Positions 24,614-34,650 of a DNA stretch of 64,000 bases are shown in pieces. Origin of the DNA: Trifolium pratense. Its lineage: Eukaryota > Streptophyta > Magnoliopsida > Fabales > Fabaceae. The notes beneath the pieces were generated by a model. The model was not told where the DNA came from, made no database searches, and was given only the letters and a program-made list of their open reading frames with translations. The DNA lies in assembly GCF_020283565.1 (NCBI RefSeq), contig NC_060063.1, forward strand, positions 43,980,856 through 44,044,855, in the 5' to 3' direction. How positions within the stretch are numbered: the first letter of the stretch is position 1; each line of letters begins with the position of its first letter. The position numbers and the translations under genes were made by a program.

Positions 24614-25060
24614 AATAAAGTAAATTTTAAAAATAAAGTAAGATTATACCGCGGGTCAATTGAAGCTCTATTAACCCTATACTTTGACGAAATATTATAC
24701 TCCGGTTCAAATTGAAGCACTATTAACCTTAGTCTTTGACTGAGGGTTAAACTTCGACTAAAGTTAATGAATTCAAAAAATTATATAAATAAAGTAAAAT
24801 TTAAAAATAATGTAAGATTATATTCCGGTTCAACTGAAACACTATTAACCCTAGTTTTTGACTGATGGTTATAATTTGGCTGAAGTTAATAATTTACCAA
24901 TTATATAAATAAAGTACAAATCTACTAAGTAAAATATAAAATGAATTAATATTATAATATGACTCAACTGAAGTTAATGAATTAAACTTTAAAAATATAT
25001 TTTGGACTATTAAATTATATTTTGACTGATACTTATAATCCGACTGAAGTTAATGAATAA
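24290..25060. repeat. Repeat field in the left arm of the large element
   Basis: At least four imperfect copies of a unit containing 'actattaaccctagtctttg', 'actgagggtta' and 'gaagttaatgaatt', then 'tatataaataaagta'. A (TA)n run at about 24557-24611 interrupts one copy. The inverse phrases appear in the right arm near 26880-27110. Confidence 0.75.
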
Positions 25061-26018
25061 AAACATTTAACAGTAAGGTAAAATTTAATAAAATTACATT
25101 TTTGTTTTTTGAACAACATATAAAATTACATAAATGGTGGTGGTGGTGGTGGTGGTGACATTTTTATTGGTGATTAGAAACATATACGTAAAAAAAAAGT
25201 AAGGGTTTTTTATTTTTTTGTTTAAATTTTGCATTCCCAAAAAAATATGATTTCTTTTATTAAAATTTATTGATTCTTTTAAAATTTTCCAAATATATAA
25301 AAGTTTCCTAATATATAAATTATTATGAAATTTTGGAAGTTGGAGAGAGACCACTATCTTTATTATTTAATTTAATAATAATAATAACAATAGTTATGTC
25401 TTGGAAGTTGGAGAGAGACTACTATCCTTTTCAATATTTTAATAATAATTATGTTAATCACTTAATTGTGGCAATTTGTAACGTTTTTTTTATTTAATAA
25501 GCAATAATATTTTCCTTTTTAAAAATAAAACAAGTATATAAAAGAAAACGGCGGTGATTTAAAAAAAGAAAATGTCAAAACATTTATGTGGACTTTATTG
25601 TTTATTATTTTTATATATTTTTTTAAATAAATATATATATTTAATTAAAAACGGTTGAACCCGGATGAACCCCGGTTCGACCGATTGAACCTTGAACCAG
25701 TGAGTATTCCGGTTCAATGTCCGGTCCGATTCTGACAACCATGAAAATAATACTTTTTTTACTAATCAAAAAAGTAATAATAGTTATACACTAATACGTA
25801 CGGTTATTATTTTTGTTTTATTTATTTATTTTGGTTAAGGTTTTATTTTTTATACTAGTATTTAAGTTTTTTTTTATAAAGTTAATATATATAGTTTTTT
25901 TTTTTTTTTTTTACAATATGTATACATATAAAGTTAGTATAATACTATTACGATAAAAAAAAAGGTATTTATGTACTATTTGTGTATATAATGCAATTAT
26001 ATATATATATATGGACAT

Positions 26019-26800
26019 ATCGTAATAATATTCTCATAGAAATCTAATTTTAACGAAAGAGTCATGAAGTTTGTCTAAATTTGTCGATTTTTATGGGAGA
26101 TTTCGAATATTATCAATCTGACCGTTCAATATCACCTAATTGGACTAACAAACAAATGAGAAAAAGAATTTGGATCATCGAACTTCAAATATATAGATAG
26201 ATCGTAATAACAGTCTCAAACCTAATTTTAACTAAAGGGCGTGAAGTTTGTCTAAACCTACCGATTTTTATGAAAGATTTCAAATATTATCAATGCGACC
26301 GTTCAATATCACCTAATTGGACTAACAAACAAATGAGAAAAAGAATTTGGATCATCGAACTTCAAATATATAGACAGATCGTAATAACAGTCTCAAACCT
26401 AATTTTAACGAAAGGGCGTAAAGTTTGTCTAAACCTACCGATTTTTATGAAAGATTTCAAATATTATCAATGCGACCGTTCAATATCACCTAATTGGACT
26501 AACAAACAAATGAGAAAGAAAAAAATTGATCATTGGATTCCAAATGTATTGATTGGTCGTAATAGCAGTCTCGCCAGATACCTAATTATAATGAAAGGGC
26601 CATGAAGTTTGACTAAAACTACCGATTTCGACTGAAGATTTCGAATTTTATCAATCTGACCGTTCAATATCACCTAATTGGTCAAACAAACAAATGAGAT
26701 TTTTTTTTTATCATCGGACTCCAAATGTATAGAAGATTGTAATTATAGTCTTATCGGAAACCTAATTTTAATGAAATGGTCATGAAGTTTTTCTAAAACT
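26019..26800. repeat. Satellite-like tandem array, five units of about 178 bp
   Basis: The phrase 'atcgtaataacagtctc' and close variants start units at 26019, 26201, 26378, 26556 and about 26734 (spacings 182, 177, 178, 178). Each unit carries 'cgttcaatatcacctaattg' and 'actaacaaacaaatgag'. Units 2 and 3 are nearly identical and the outer units are more diverged. The open frame running through them is a by-product. Confidence 0.88.
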
Positions 26801-29463
26801 TGGGTAAATAGTGTTCAAGTTGATTTGGAGTTAGAACTTAAGTCAAATAATTCTTTATTTTTAAATTTTACGTTATTTATATAATTTTTAAGTCATAAAC
26901 TTCAACCGAAGTATAACTCGTAGTAAAAAACTAGCGTTAATAATACTTTTGAACCGAAGTATAATTCATTATCAAATACTATGATTAATAGTGATTCAGT
27001 TGAACCAGAGTATAATCTTATGTCAAATTATATCTTATTTTTAAATTTTACTTTATTTATATAGTTTTTAAAACATTAACTTCAACGGATTATAACCATT
27101 AGTCAATTACCACACTTAATAGTGTTTTAGAATAATTTTATTTAATTAACGATGATACGGGTACTCCCTAATCAAATATAAATTATATTAACATTTGATT
27201 CAAAATAATTAAGTTGCATAAACATTATATAATTTATTTTAATCCATATAATTACATGTTTAAAATGACAAATATTATCTTTTTTAAAAAAATGACAAAT
27301 ATAGTGTATTAAAACGTTCAGAAATAGAGATATATTAATAAGGTGGGCTAAAATGCACAAAAATGAACACAGCCAAGTGGTTAGTTAATGGGAGTAAAAT
27401 CAGTAGGTCATGGGTTCGAGACTCTCTTCATTCGAAATTTTTCTTTTTCTGCCTTGAATTCAAGGAAATTTTAACAAAAAAATTCACAAAATGTTGTACA
27501 CAGGTATCGAACCCGCGCATGTGCTATATAGAGATAAACCCACAACCACTCGGACACATGAATGTATTGTTAATTAATATCGTGTCATATAATATATATA
27601 AAAGAAGCGTTGATAAAAATATATAAATTAACATCATCTTCAACCTTCAGCCGGGTCAATTCGACCCGGTTTCAGATCCGCGATCCAAGCTTAATACCCG
27701 TCAGTATCATGTTCATTTTAACGGCGAAAATCACAATCAATTATCCAGAAACATCACAAAAACCATTTACAATACATTCATGCTTTTAATTTTGATTCAA
27801 ATGGGCTAAAATAAGAAATCTAAACTTAAAACTTTCAAAAACTTAACCGTTTAGCAAGGCATTTACGCGAACATCAACAAATTTGTTGATGAAGTGGTAT
27901 GTTCGTTCTTATTTTCCAACGTTAAATCCAGATCTATTCATTCTACCGATTGATAATTAACTCAGATCTATAATTTTTTTTTTTTTTACGTTTTTTTTCT
28001 TTCATGAAGATAACTAAGTCAAGAAAACCTCCAGCCACTACCTTCAACCATCTACACCATGAACTTCTTTTAATAAATCAGATCTGATCAATCATGATGA
28101 GGATGAAGATTTTTTTTTGTTTGATTTATTTGTGAACATTATATTGGAAGAAGAGATTATTTTTATTTTTTTAATAGGAATGTAAGAAGCAATTTGTTTG
28201 AACAGAAAAAGAAAATGATGATGTTGTTGTGATATTGTTTCAATTGATTTTAAGTTTTAACAATAACAATTAAAATTAATAAAACAATATAAAGATTGAG
28301 GTAATTATGTAACTGTTAATATGATAGGGACTTATTTGCAATATAAATAGACATGAAGATACATAGTAAATAGTATGTACCATATAATCCTAGGTGGCAT
28401 TTGAATAAGTCAACTTACTTTTCTATTGGCCACGGTGACTATCTCACCAAAGAGGCCAATTTTGTGACCTCACGCTAGAATTTTCCAAAAAATTATACCG
28501 TAGTGCAATATTATTCATTTACATGTACAAAATGGTACTACCGTGTTTCTATAATCGTTTTAGGTGAATGCATTCTAATCTAAGGTACTTTATATTTTAT
28601 TACAATTTACGAAATTATTTTTTCAGTTATCTTCCGTTACAAAAATTTGTTGCATCGTTAGTATCTTTTTAGCTAATATCCTTCAACATATATGTACATT
28701 TTTCATCAGAATACTCACCATAGTGAATGTCATCATTAACAGTCATGTTGCAACAAAGTAATAGATTAGCTGGAAGACAAATATAAACAAAAGTTAAAAC
28801 GTTAAAACGTATAAACAAAAATTAAAATGTATTTAGTCTAAATTTAAGACAAATATATTTTGATTTTTACTTATATTTAAAATCGTATGGAGTGATAACT
28901 TTGTACAAAAAGTACTCAAAATTAAAATCAAAATTTATCACAAGACGATGTACTACATGCATGAGTGTTTCCCCTAAAATTAATGCATGGAAGCCTTATT
29001 AATATTAGTTCATATTTGGTGTGATATATATACTACTAGTAGTAGTTCTCATCCATTCACTTATGCAAGTATTATAGCCATAAAGGTGACGGTGTATTAA
29101 AGAGTCTAATTGGCATCTGATGAAAAAGACTAAGGTCCACCTAGTTTTATAGAGGGACATTATCATATGAATTATTTCAATACAATTAATGAATATATAG
29201 TTAATGTTCATCAATTGGTGAATAAGATATATATGTTGTCATCATATCTTGTGGACCATAAGTCACATGCTTTGTAAAGGAAAAAAAATGGGATGTGATT
29301 GGCTTTTGTACTATGTTTCAAGAATGGAGAGCATTTAAACTTTAGTTTTAGGAGAGTAAAACAATTATGGTAGTACTTTGAGTGCTTCAATTATTCAATC
29401 TGGACTATAAAGGACTCCCAATTCATGGGGGCAAAAGGGATAGATGAAGTTGACATATACTTA

Positions 29464-29864
29464 GGCTCTGTTTGGTAACACAAATAAGCTAGCTTATAGC
29501 TTATTATATGAGCTTATAAGCTTGTTTCAAAAAATTAGAGGTGTTTGGTAACAAGCTTTTTGTACTAGCTTATAGCTTTTTTTCAGATGCTATTTCAAGT
29601 AGCATTTGAGCTTATAGCTTATAGCTTTTTACACTTTATTCCATTTTTACCCTTTAATTTAATAACTACCCACTCTAAAAAATAAACTACCCACTATCAA
29701 TTATGTAATTTTATATTTAATAACCACTTTAAAAGCTAATTTTACCAAACACTTTAATTTCAATAAGCTAGCTTTTCAGCTATCAGCTATAAGCTAGCTT
29801 TTCAGCTATCAGCTAGCTTATCAGCTATCAGCTAGCTTATAGCTTATTTTTACCAAACAGACCC
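29464..29864. mobile_element. PIF/Harbinger-like MITE, second copy
   Basis: 401 bp with ends GGCTCTGTTTGGTAA and TTACCAAACAGACCC, flanked by TTA (29461-29463 and 29865-29867). It has the same subterminal 'agctagcttatagctta' runs and the same central 'cactttaatttca' phrase as 13881-14335, so the two are one family. Confidence 0.88.
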
Positions 29865-29962
29865 TTAATTATTTTAGCAACATTTCTTAACTCCTCGAAT
29901 ATACAAATGAAAGAGACTTTAAGTTTTGTTTTTCCTACAAGTTTTCTCAACTTAAAATAATC

Positions 29963-30119
29963 TTAGGGCACATGTTAAGCTACCTAAAAATAGAAATATA
30001 GCTTTTAATGATAGAAAACATTTAATGTTTAGATAATTGAATACACCACAAGTTCAATAAATTTTTTCCACATTTATCTCCTTAACATGTGCCCTTAAGG
30101 GCACAAGTTAACATTCTCC
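29963..30119. mobile_element. GTTAACATGTGC-family MITE
   Basis: Starts 'cttagggcacatgttaag' and ends 'cttaacatgtgcccttaagg' then 'gcacaagttaacattctcc'. It shares 'aaaaatagaaat' and 'atttaatg' interior phrases with 16112-16260 and 62744-62919. Confidence 0.6.
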
Positions 30120-30878
30120 ATAATCTTATAATCTTATTTAAAAAACTATCGGACACAAAGTATGAATATTTTTTCACTCTTAGGAGGAGGTACTTTTCAA
30201 ACATTATTTAAGTTCCCGTTCGTCCCCAGAATCGGAATGTGGGTACTGGTGGCCAAACGCTCACATTGTTCACGTACTATTTATGATTGGTGGTGGAGGG
30301 CGTCAAGGAGGTTTCTTATAATTAAGTGCATTGATGACTTATCCCCCCGTTTGTTCGTTATTGGATGGAGGAGCTTGACACAATGGTTGAGTTTCCGGCA
30401 TGTTAATTGATGGCACAATTCTCTTGGAACGGTTGAATATGTAGGTTTATTGGAGGAACTATCATGTTTCCTTGTGGTTGATTTGTTGTCTCCAATGAGG
30501 ATGATGATGTCGACGACGTTGTTGCACCGTCTATCATCTGGTTTCCAGCAACTATAGCGCCGACCAAACTACATCGGTGTGAGATGGTTGGACGTTTCTT
30601 AGGAAGTTAACGTGATTAGGGATAGTGGCGTTCACTGTACTAACAATGGCTCTGTGTGTAGGCACCATCAAATCTTGAAAGTGGGTGAGTTTTTCCCATA
30701 TGAAATCGCCAACGATATGTTCTAAATTAGAAATGGAATAATTTTTTTTTCTCAAAAATGACTTATAATTTAAAATGGAGTGATTATTTTTTGAGGATTT
30801 ATAATCATTGGTTAAAAAAAAACAAAAAGAGGATTAATAATAATTTTTTTTTATAATAAATAGAAATTTCAATTTCAT
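30120..30878. other. Unassigned region, slightly richer in G+C
   Basis: Contains short open frames on both strands (about 30162-30410 plus, 30552-30755 minus) with no domain I recognise. The base composition is less AT-rich than the flanks, which hints at a decayed gene or transposon fragment. No function is proposed. Confidence 0.3.
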
Positions 30879-31194
30879 TTGCTCTCTTCACACTTATTTT
30901 TCCCCAACTTCATTCTCATTCCCCAATCACAAACACAGTCACAAATAGATTTTTCATTTCCAAACTCTTCCAGTAACAACTTGTTGCAGACTCAGTCAAG
31001 AACCATTCACCACCGTCCCAAGGTATCACTCTCATTCTTTCTCTTTCATCTTCTTCATTGCATACTTGTTAATATTGTTCTGTAATTTTCATATGATTCC
31101 ATGCTCAATTTGTATATTTTTCTGTTGTTATTATTGAAGGTTTAGGTTTAGGTTTAGGTGTGTGTTTAATTTCAGACCCAAAAGATGAACAATG

Positions 31195-31506
31195 TAGTAT
31201 CAAACTTTATGGTTTTGTGCTTAGTATTGAAATTTTTTATCTATTTTTCCTTATTTTCTGTTTTGGAAGTGATTATGCATTGTTAGTGTAGGGGAAAAAA
31301 ATGATATTCTTTGTTAATCGATTGATAGTGGAATCGATTATATCATCATAAGATTTGGAGAATAGGGGTAGGTGTACATCATCACTTATAGATTCAATTA
31401 TCTTAAGTTTGTGTTAATAATAGTATCAAACTTTATGATTTTGTGCTTAGTATTGAAAATTTATCTATTTTTCCTTATTTCCTGTTTTGGAAGTGTGATT
31501 ATGCAA
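31195..31506. repeat. Direct duplication upstream of the DUF674 gene
   Basis: 'agtatcaaactttatggttt' and 'tgtgcttagtattgaaattt' through 'cctgttttggaagtg.gatta' occur at about 31195-31280 and again at 31425-31505, with few differences. A second pair, 'agattcaattatcttaagtt', is at about 31390 and 31508. This local duplication may lie in the leader or an intron of the gene. Confidence 0.75.
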
Positions 31507-31538
31507 TAGATTCAATTATCTTAAGTTGACTTTAATAG

Positions 31539-31613
31539 TATCTTGAAGTGTACACATACGAGATGCGGTTCCTGAAGAAAATATATTTGTTCGTATGTGT
31601 ACACTTCAAGATA
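31539..31613. repeat. Perfect 23-bp inverted repeat overlapping the first DUF674 ATG
   Basis: The left arm 31539-31561 and right arm 31591-31613 are exact reverse complements (core TGAAGTGTACACATACGA and its inverse), with a 29-base loop. The ATG at 31595 lies in the right arm. The in-frame ATG at 31616 follows directly after it. Confidence 0.92.
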
Positions 31614-32464
31614 ATATGACTTCTCTTTTTAATTTTAGAACAACTATCTCAATTTTGTTTGTAACTAATAATGCTGCTAGGGAAGTACTCTATGTGGCAT
31701 CATATAAATCCTTCATCGATGTATTACTTAGTATCTTTACTTTACCCTTGGCGAGTATCACTGAACTTTTTAAGCATACTAAAAGGTCAAAACTTGGGAT
31801 AGTAAGGTTTGGCGGTCTGAATAGGATTCGCCAGTCTGTAAAAAACCTTCCTTCTTCTGCCTTTTCGGATGGAGAGACATCGAAAAATTTACTCCTTAGT
31901 CCTACCAGTGCTTCTGCATACTATCTACAATCACTTCCCATTAATCTAGACCTCATGCCAATGTCAAAGTTCTACATGTGTTCACGATTTCAACAAAGTT
32001 GCACATCTCATTTGATTACTACTTCAAAAGAATTTAAATGTGGTTGTAGAGGACTATTGAGACACTCCGTATACTTGCTAAATTCAGCAAATGGTTTTGT
32101 TAAAGACACTTCCCCATATTACATCTGAAAAAATGACCTTAGCATCCAACCGTTGTCTATCGATTCTTGTGGGTTTGAATTTCTTGGTGAAAATCGTGGT
32201 AACAGAGGGTTGTTTAGCGAAGAAAGGGTTTTGTTTGACAAAGATAAGGTATATATTTATTACTATAAAGTTATTTAATTTCCTCATTTTTGTTTTGACT
32301 TATCTTATTATTTATTGCAGATGATAGAACTTTTGAAATATTGTTTGTTATCAATCAAACCACTGACTGATTTTTTCTTCAAGCGAAAACAACCATTTGA
32401 TACAAATCCACTTGAGCCAAATGCATTTGAACATAAGGAAGGCGATGTTGAAGGGAGTCCGTAG
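31595..32464 (+). pseudogene. DUF674 family gene interrupted by an in-frame TGA
   Basis: Exon 1 (31595-32248) and exon 2 (32321-32464) join in phase 0 across a 72-bp GT..AG intron. Together they encode 265 codons and end at TAG. Family-like blocks are AREVLYVASYKSFIDVLLSI, FTLPLASITELF, KFYMCSRFQQSCTSH, KCGCRG and LLKYCLLSIKPLTDFFF. One TGA at 32126-32128 breaks the frame after TSPYYI. The sequence beyond it (KNDLSIQPLSIDSCGFEF) continues the family pattern in the same frame, so the stop is a single point lesion rather than the natural end. DUF674 proteins are plant-specific and of unknown function. Either ATG (31595 or 31616) could start it. An upstream CT-rich stretch at about 30880-31021, ending at a GT donor, could be a non-coding first exon. 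The stop could also be a sequence error. Confidence 0.72.
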
Positions 32465-32644
32465 AAAATGAGAATGAAACTAGCACAGAAGAGTAGTGTG
32501 TTGACGTTTGAAATATACACACATACAACTTATTTTGGAAATTAGAGTATTGAACCTTGAGATTTTCTCTTTTAATGATCAAACAACAAAAGCAAAACTG
32601 TGGTATTTATATGAAAAATGTTTTAAAAATATCAGAGAAATACC

Positions 32645-33240
32645 GTATCAATGGGTTAGTGAGTTCTTTGGGTATGGATTTGGTTTTGCCCGAAACCCGA
32701 TTTTTTTAATGGATTTTTCATTTTGAAATTCATACCCACTCGATGACCCGAACCGACCCACTTTTTTGGGTTGGATTGGGTGAGTTTGGTCGGGTCGAGT
32801 GGATTTGTCCAACCGATGTACAACCCTACAAACAAACACAAGTATTGTTGTTGAAATTGAAGTGAATGGTGTTATAACAAAAAAAAAAAATAGGTGCAAA
32901 ATTTTAAATAATGAACAGAGACATCACCATATATTTGCCAAAATCCTTCGATGAAAACTAAGTCAAAAATCAAAATCATCAAAAAGTAATTGAACCCGGA
33001 AGTGGTAACCATAAAATTAAACTCATCCCTAAAATTTATTATTTTCCTCCATTTTTCATCTCAAGTCTTAGTAAAAAAAAAACTAAAATGTTTGCGGGTC
33101 AACTCGCCATGCCCGACTTTTTTGGCGGGTTAGGCGGGACAGACCAACTTAAGACATAGAGCCAAAAATTTAGGCTCGACCCGCCAAAATTAATGGGTCG
33201 GCCAGCCCCGACTAGCCTGATCCATTTTGTCACTCCGTTT
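32645..33240. mobile_element. Two fragments of hAT-like or related elements
   Basis: At 32650-32830, inverted 'tttgggtatggattt'/'aaattcataccca' and 'gacccgaaccgaccca'/'tcgggtcgagtgg' phrases end in 'caaccctac', like the hAT end at 12803. At 33088-33235, 'gcgggtcaactcgccatgcc' and 'ggctcgacccgccaaa' form a similar inverted design. Neither has a clear target duplication. The rest of 32465-33940 shows only AT-rich sequence and a reverse SINE-like phrase near 33697 ('taccaactgaactaagctca'). Confidence 0.45.
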
Positions 33241-33944
33241 CATTGGTCTCCTTACACTATTCTGTCATAAAATTCAAATTCACACATGAGAGATTCTGAG
33301 TTTGACATAAGACACCACAAATATTTGGCCCAATACACATTTTTTAAAACACTCGTTTTTACTCGGCTAGTTTCAAATAATAAGTCTTTTTGATTATATT
33401 ACACAAATTAAGAAATATTGTTAATTTTGTATGGAATCGATAAATTATTTTTTAGTTTACAAAATTGTCATTAAATACTTCATTGATATTTGTAAAACGA
33501 CTTATAATTTGGAACATTTTAATCTTCTTAAAATGACTTATAATTTGAAATAGATGGAGTAATAAATAGAAAAAAATGTGATAAAAAGTGTGCTACAAAA
33601 TGTGAGACATGCAATATATAATTTTTTTCATATATTCATTTTCTTTTATTGTCAAGTCCGGTAACTAGAAATTTACAGTATATGTAATGTGATGTCATAC
33701 CAACTGAACTAAGCTCACGAAAATGGTAAAATTTTCGCATAAAGTTTAAATTTTGGCAATTAAACTAATTAACACTATAATATGTGGTTAGACTGTAAAA
33801 AAAATGTGGGTTAGAAAAAGTATTGTCCACGTTTTTCTTATTTTTTTGTTTGACTAAATAAATCATGAATTTTTTATTTTTTTTTGACAAAAAATCATGA
33901 ATTTATTGTACTATTGAAATAATATTCCTTCATTATTATTACTA

Positions 33945-34263
33945 CTAGCGGGTCAGGCGCGTTTTGCGCCTACCTGTGTCTAACTTATGTCAAAAAAAAA
34001 ATACATGTCTTATGTTATGGTCAATTTGTTAATAAAAGATTTTTGCCGCTAAATGTCTAACTTATGTCCAAAAAAAATACATGTCTTATGTTATGATTAA
34101 TTTGTTAATAAAAGATTTTTGCCGCTAAAAAAAGATGTGTTTTATGTTATGGTGAGTTTGTTAATAAAAGAATTTTGTTGCTACTAAAAAAAATCGAGGG
34201 TATTGTTGGTATTATGAAAATTTCACACCAAAATTCATGTATCATCTTTATATATAGTATAGA
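33945..34263 (-). mobile_element. Small non-autonomous Helitron
   Basis: Read on minus, it begins TCTATACTATATATAAAG (5' TC at 34263) and ends CTAG (33948-33945). It is preceded by A and followed by T, the host AT target of Helitrons. Just before the 3' end is a hairpin with 6-bp arms AGGCGC and GCGCCT, as the superfamily requires. The body holds three imperfect copies of a unit with 'atacatgtcttatgttatgg' and 'tttgttaataaaaga' and 'ttgccgcta'. It encodes no Rep/helicase. It ends 388 bp upstream of the PDAT start codon. Confidence 0.88.
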
Positions 34264-34650
34264 TAGATTACTGAACCAAATTAACATCTCAAGATGCTCT
34301 AACCAATAATCATTCAACAACTATAAAAAATAAAATAAAATAAAATAAAATAAAATAATCACTAAAAACACAAAAGAAGAAAAGAACCTCATCACTAAAA
34401 AAAAACACAAAAAGAAAACCTCATCACAAAAAGAAAAACCAAGCTATCCAATTCGATTCTAATTCATACTCTTCGTTGCCGTTCAAAGTTTCAATCTTTC
34501 ATCAAATTAACGTAACCCCATCTGTTTCTATTCTACAAAAATCAACGAAAATTTCACCCCCAAAAACAATAAAACCCAGAGGGAAAAAAAAGTGACAATT
34601 TTTCATAATTTTCCTCAAAAAATTCTGGGTTTGAACGGTTTTTAAGGAAC

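Larger units (their letters stand above)
23005..28486. mobile_element. 5.48-kb non-autonomous Mutator-like element with long mirrored arms
   Basis: Bounded by a perfect 9-bp target duplication AAAAAATTA (22996-23004 and 28487-28495), the length expected for Mutator-like elements. The outer inverted repeats share GTGAGGTCACAAAATTGGCC and continue with lower identity for about 100 bp. Further mirrored blocks follow in order. A block with 'tgaaaccgggtcgg' and 'ggctgaaggttgaaga' at 23709-23755 is matched in reverse at 27632-27679. tRNA-like boxes at about 23825-23880 are matched in reverse at about 27510-27570. A 'tgaagttaatgaatt'/'ggttataat' repeat field at 24290-25060 is matched in reverse at 26790-27130. 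The loop (about 25060-26790) holds a satellite-like array. No transposase frame is visible. Confidence 0.82.

Noticed and set aside
26270..26605. Plus-strand frame of 111 codons with a repeated peptide
   Set aside because: It reads through two satellite-like units of the transposon loop. The peptide repetition follows the DNA repeat.
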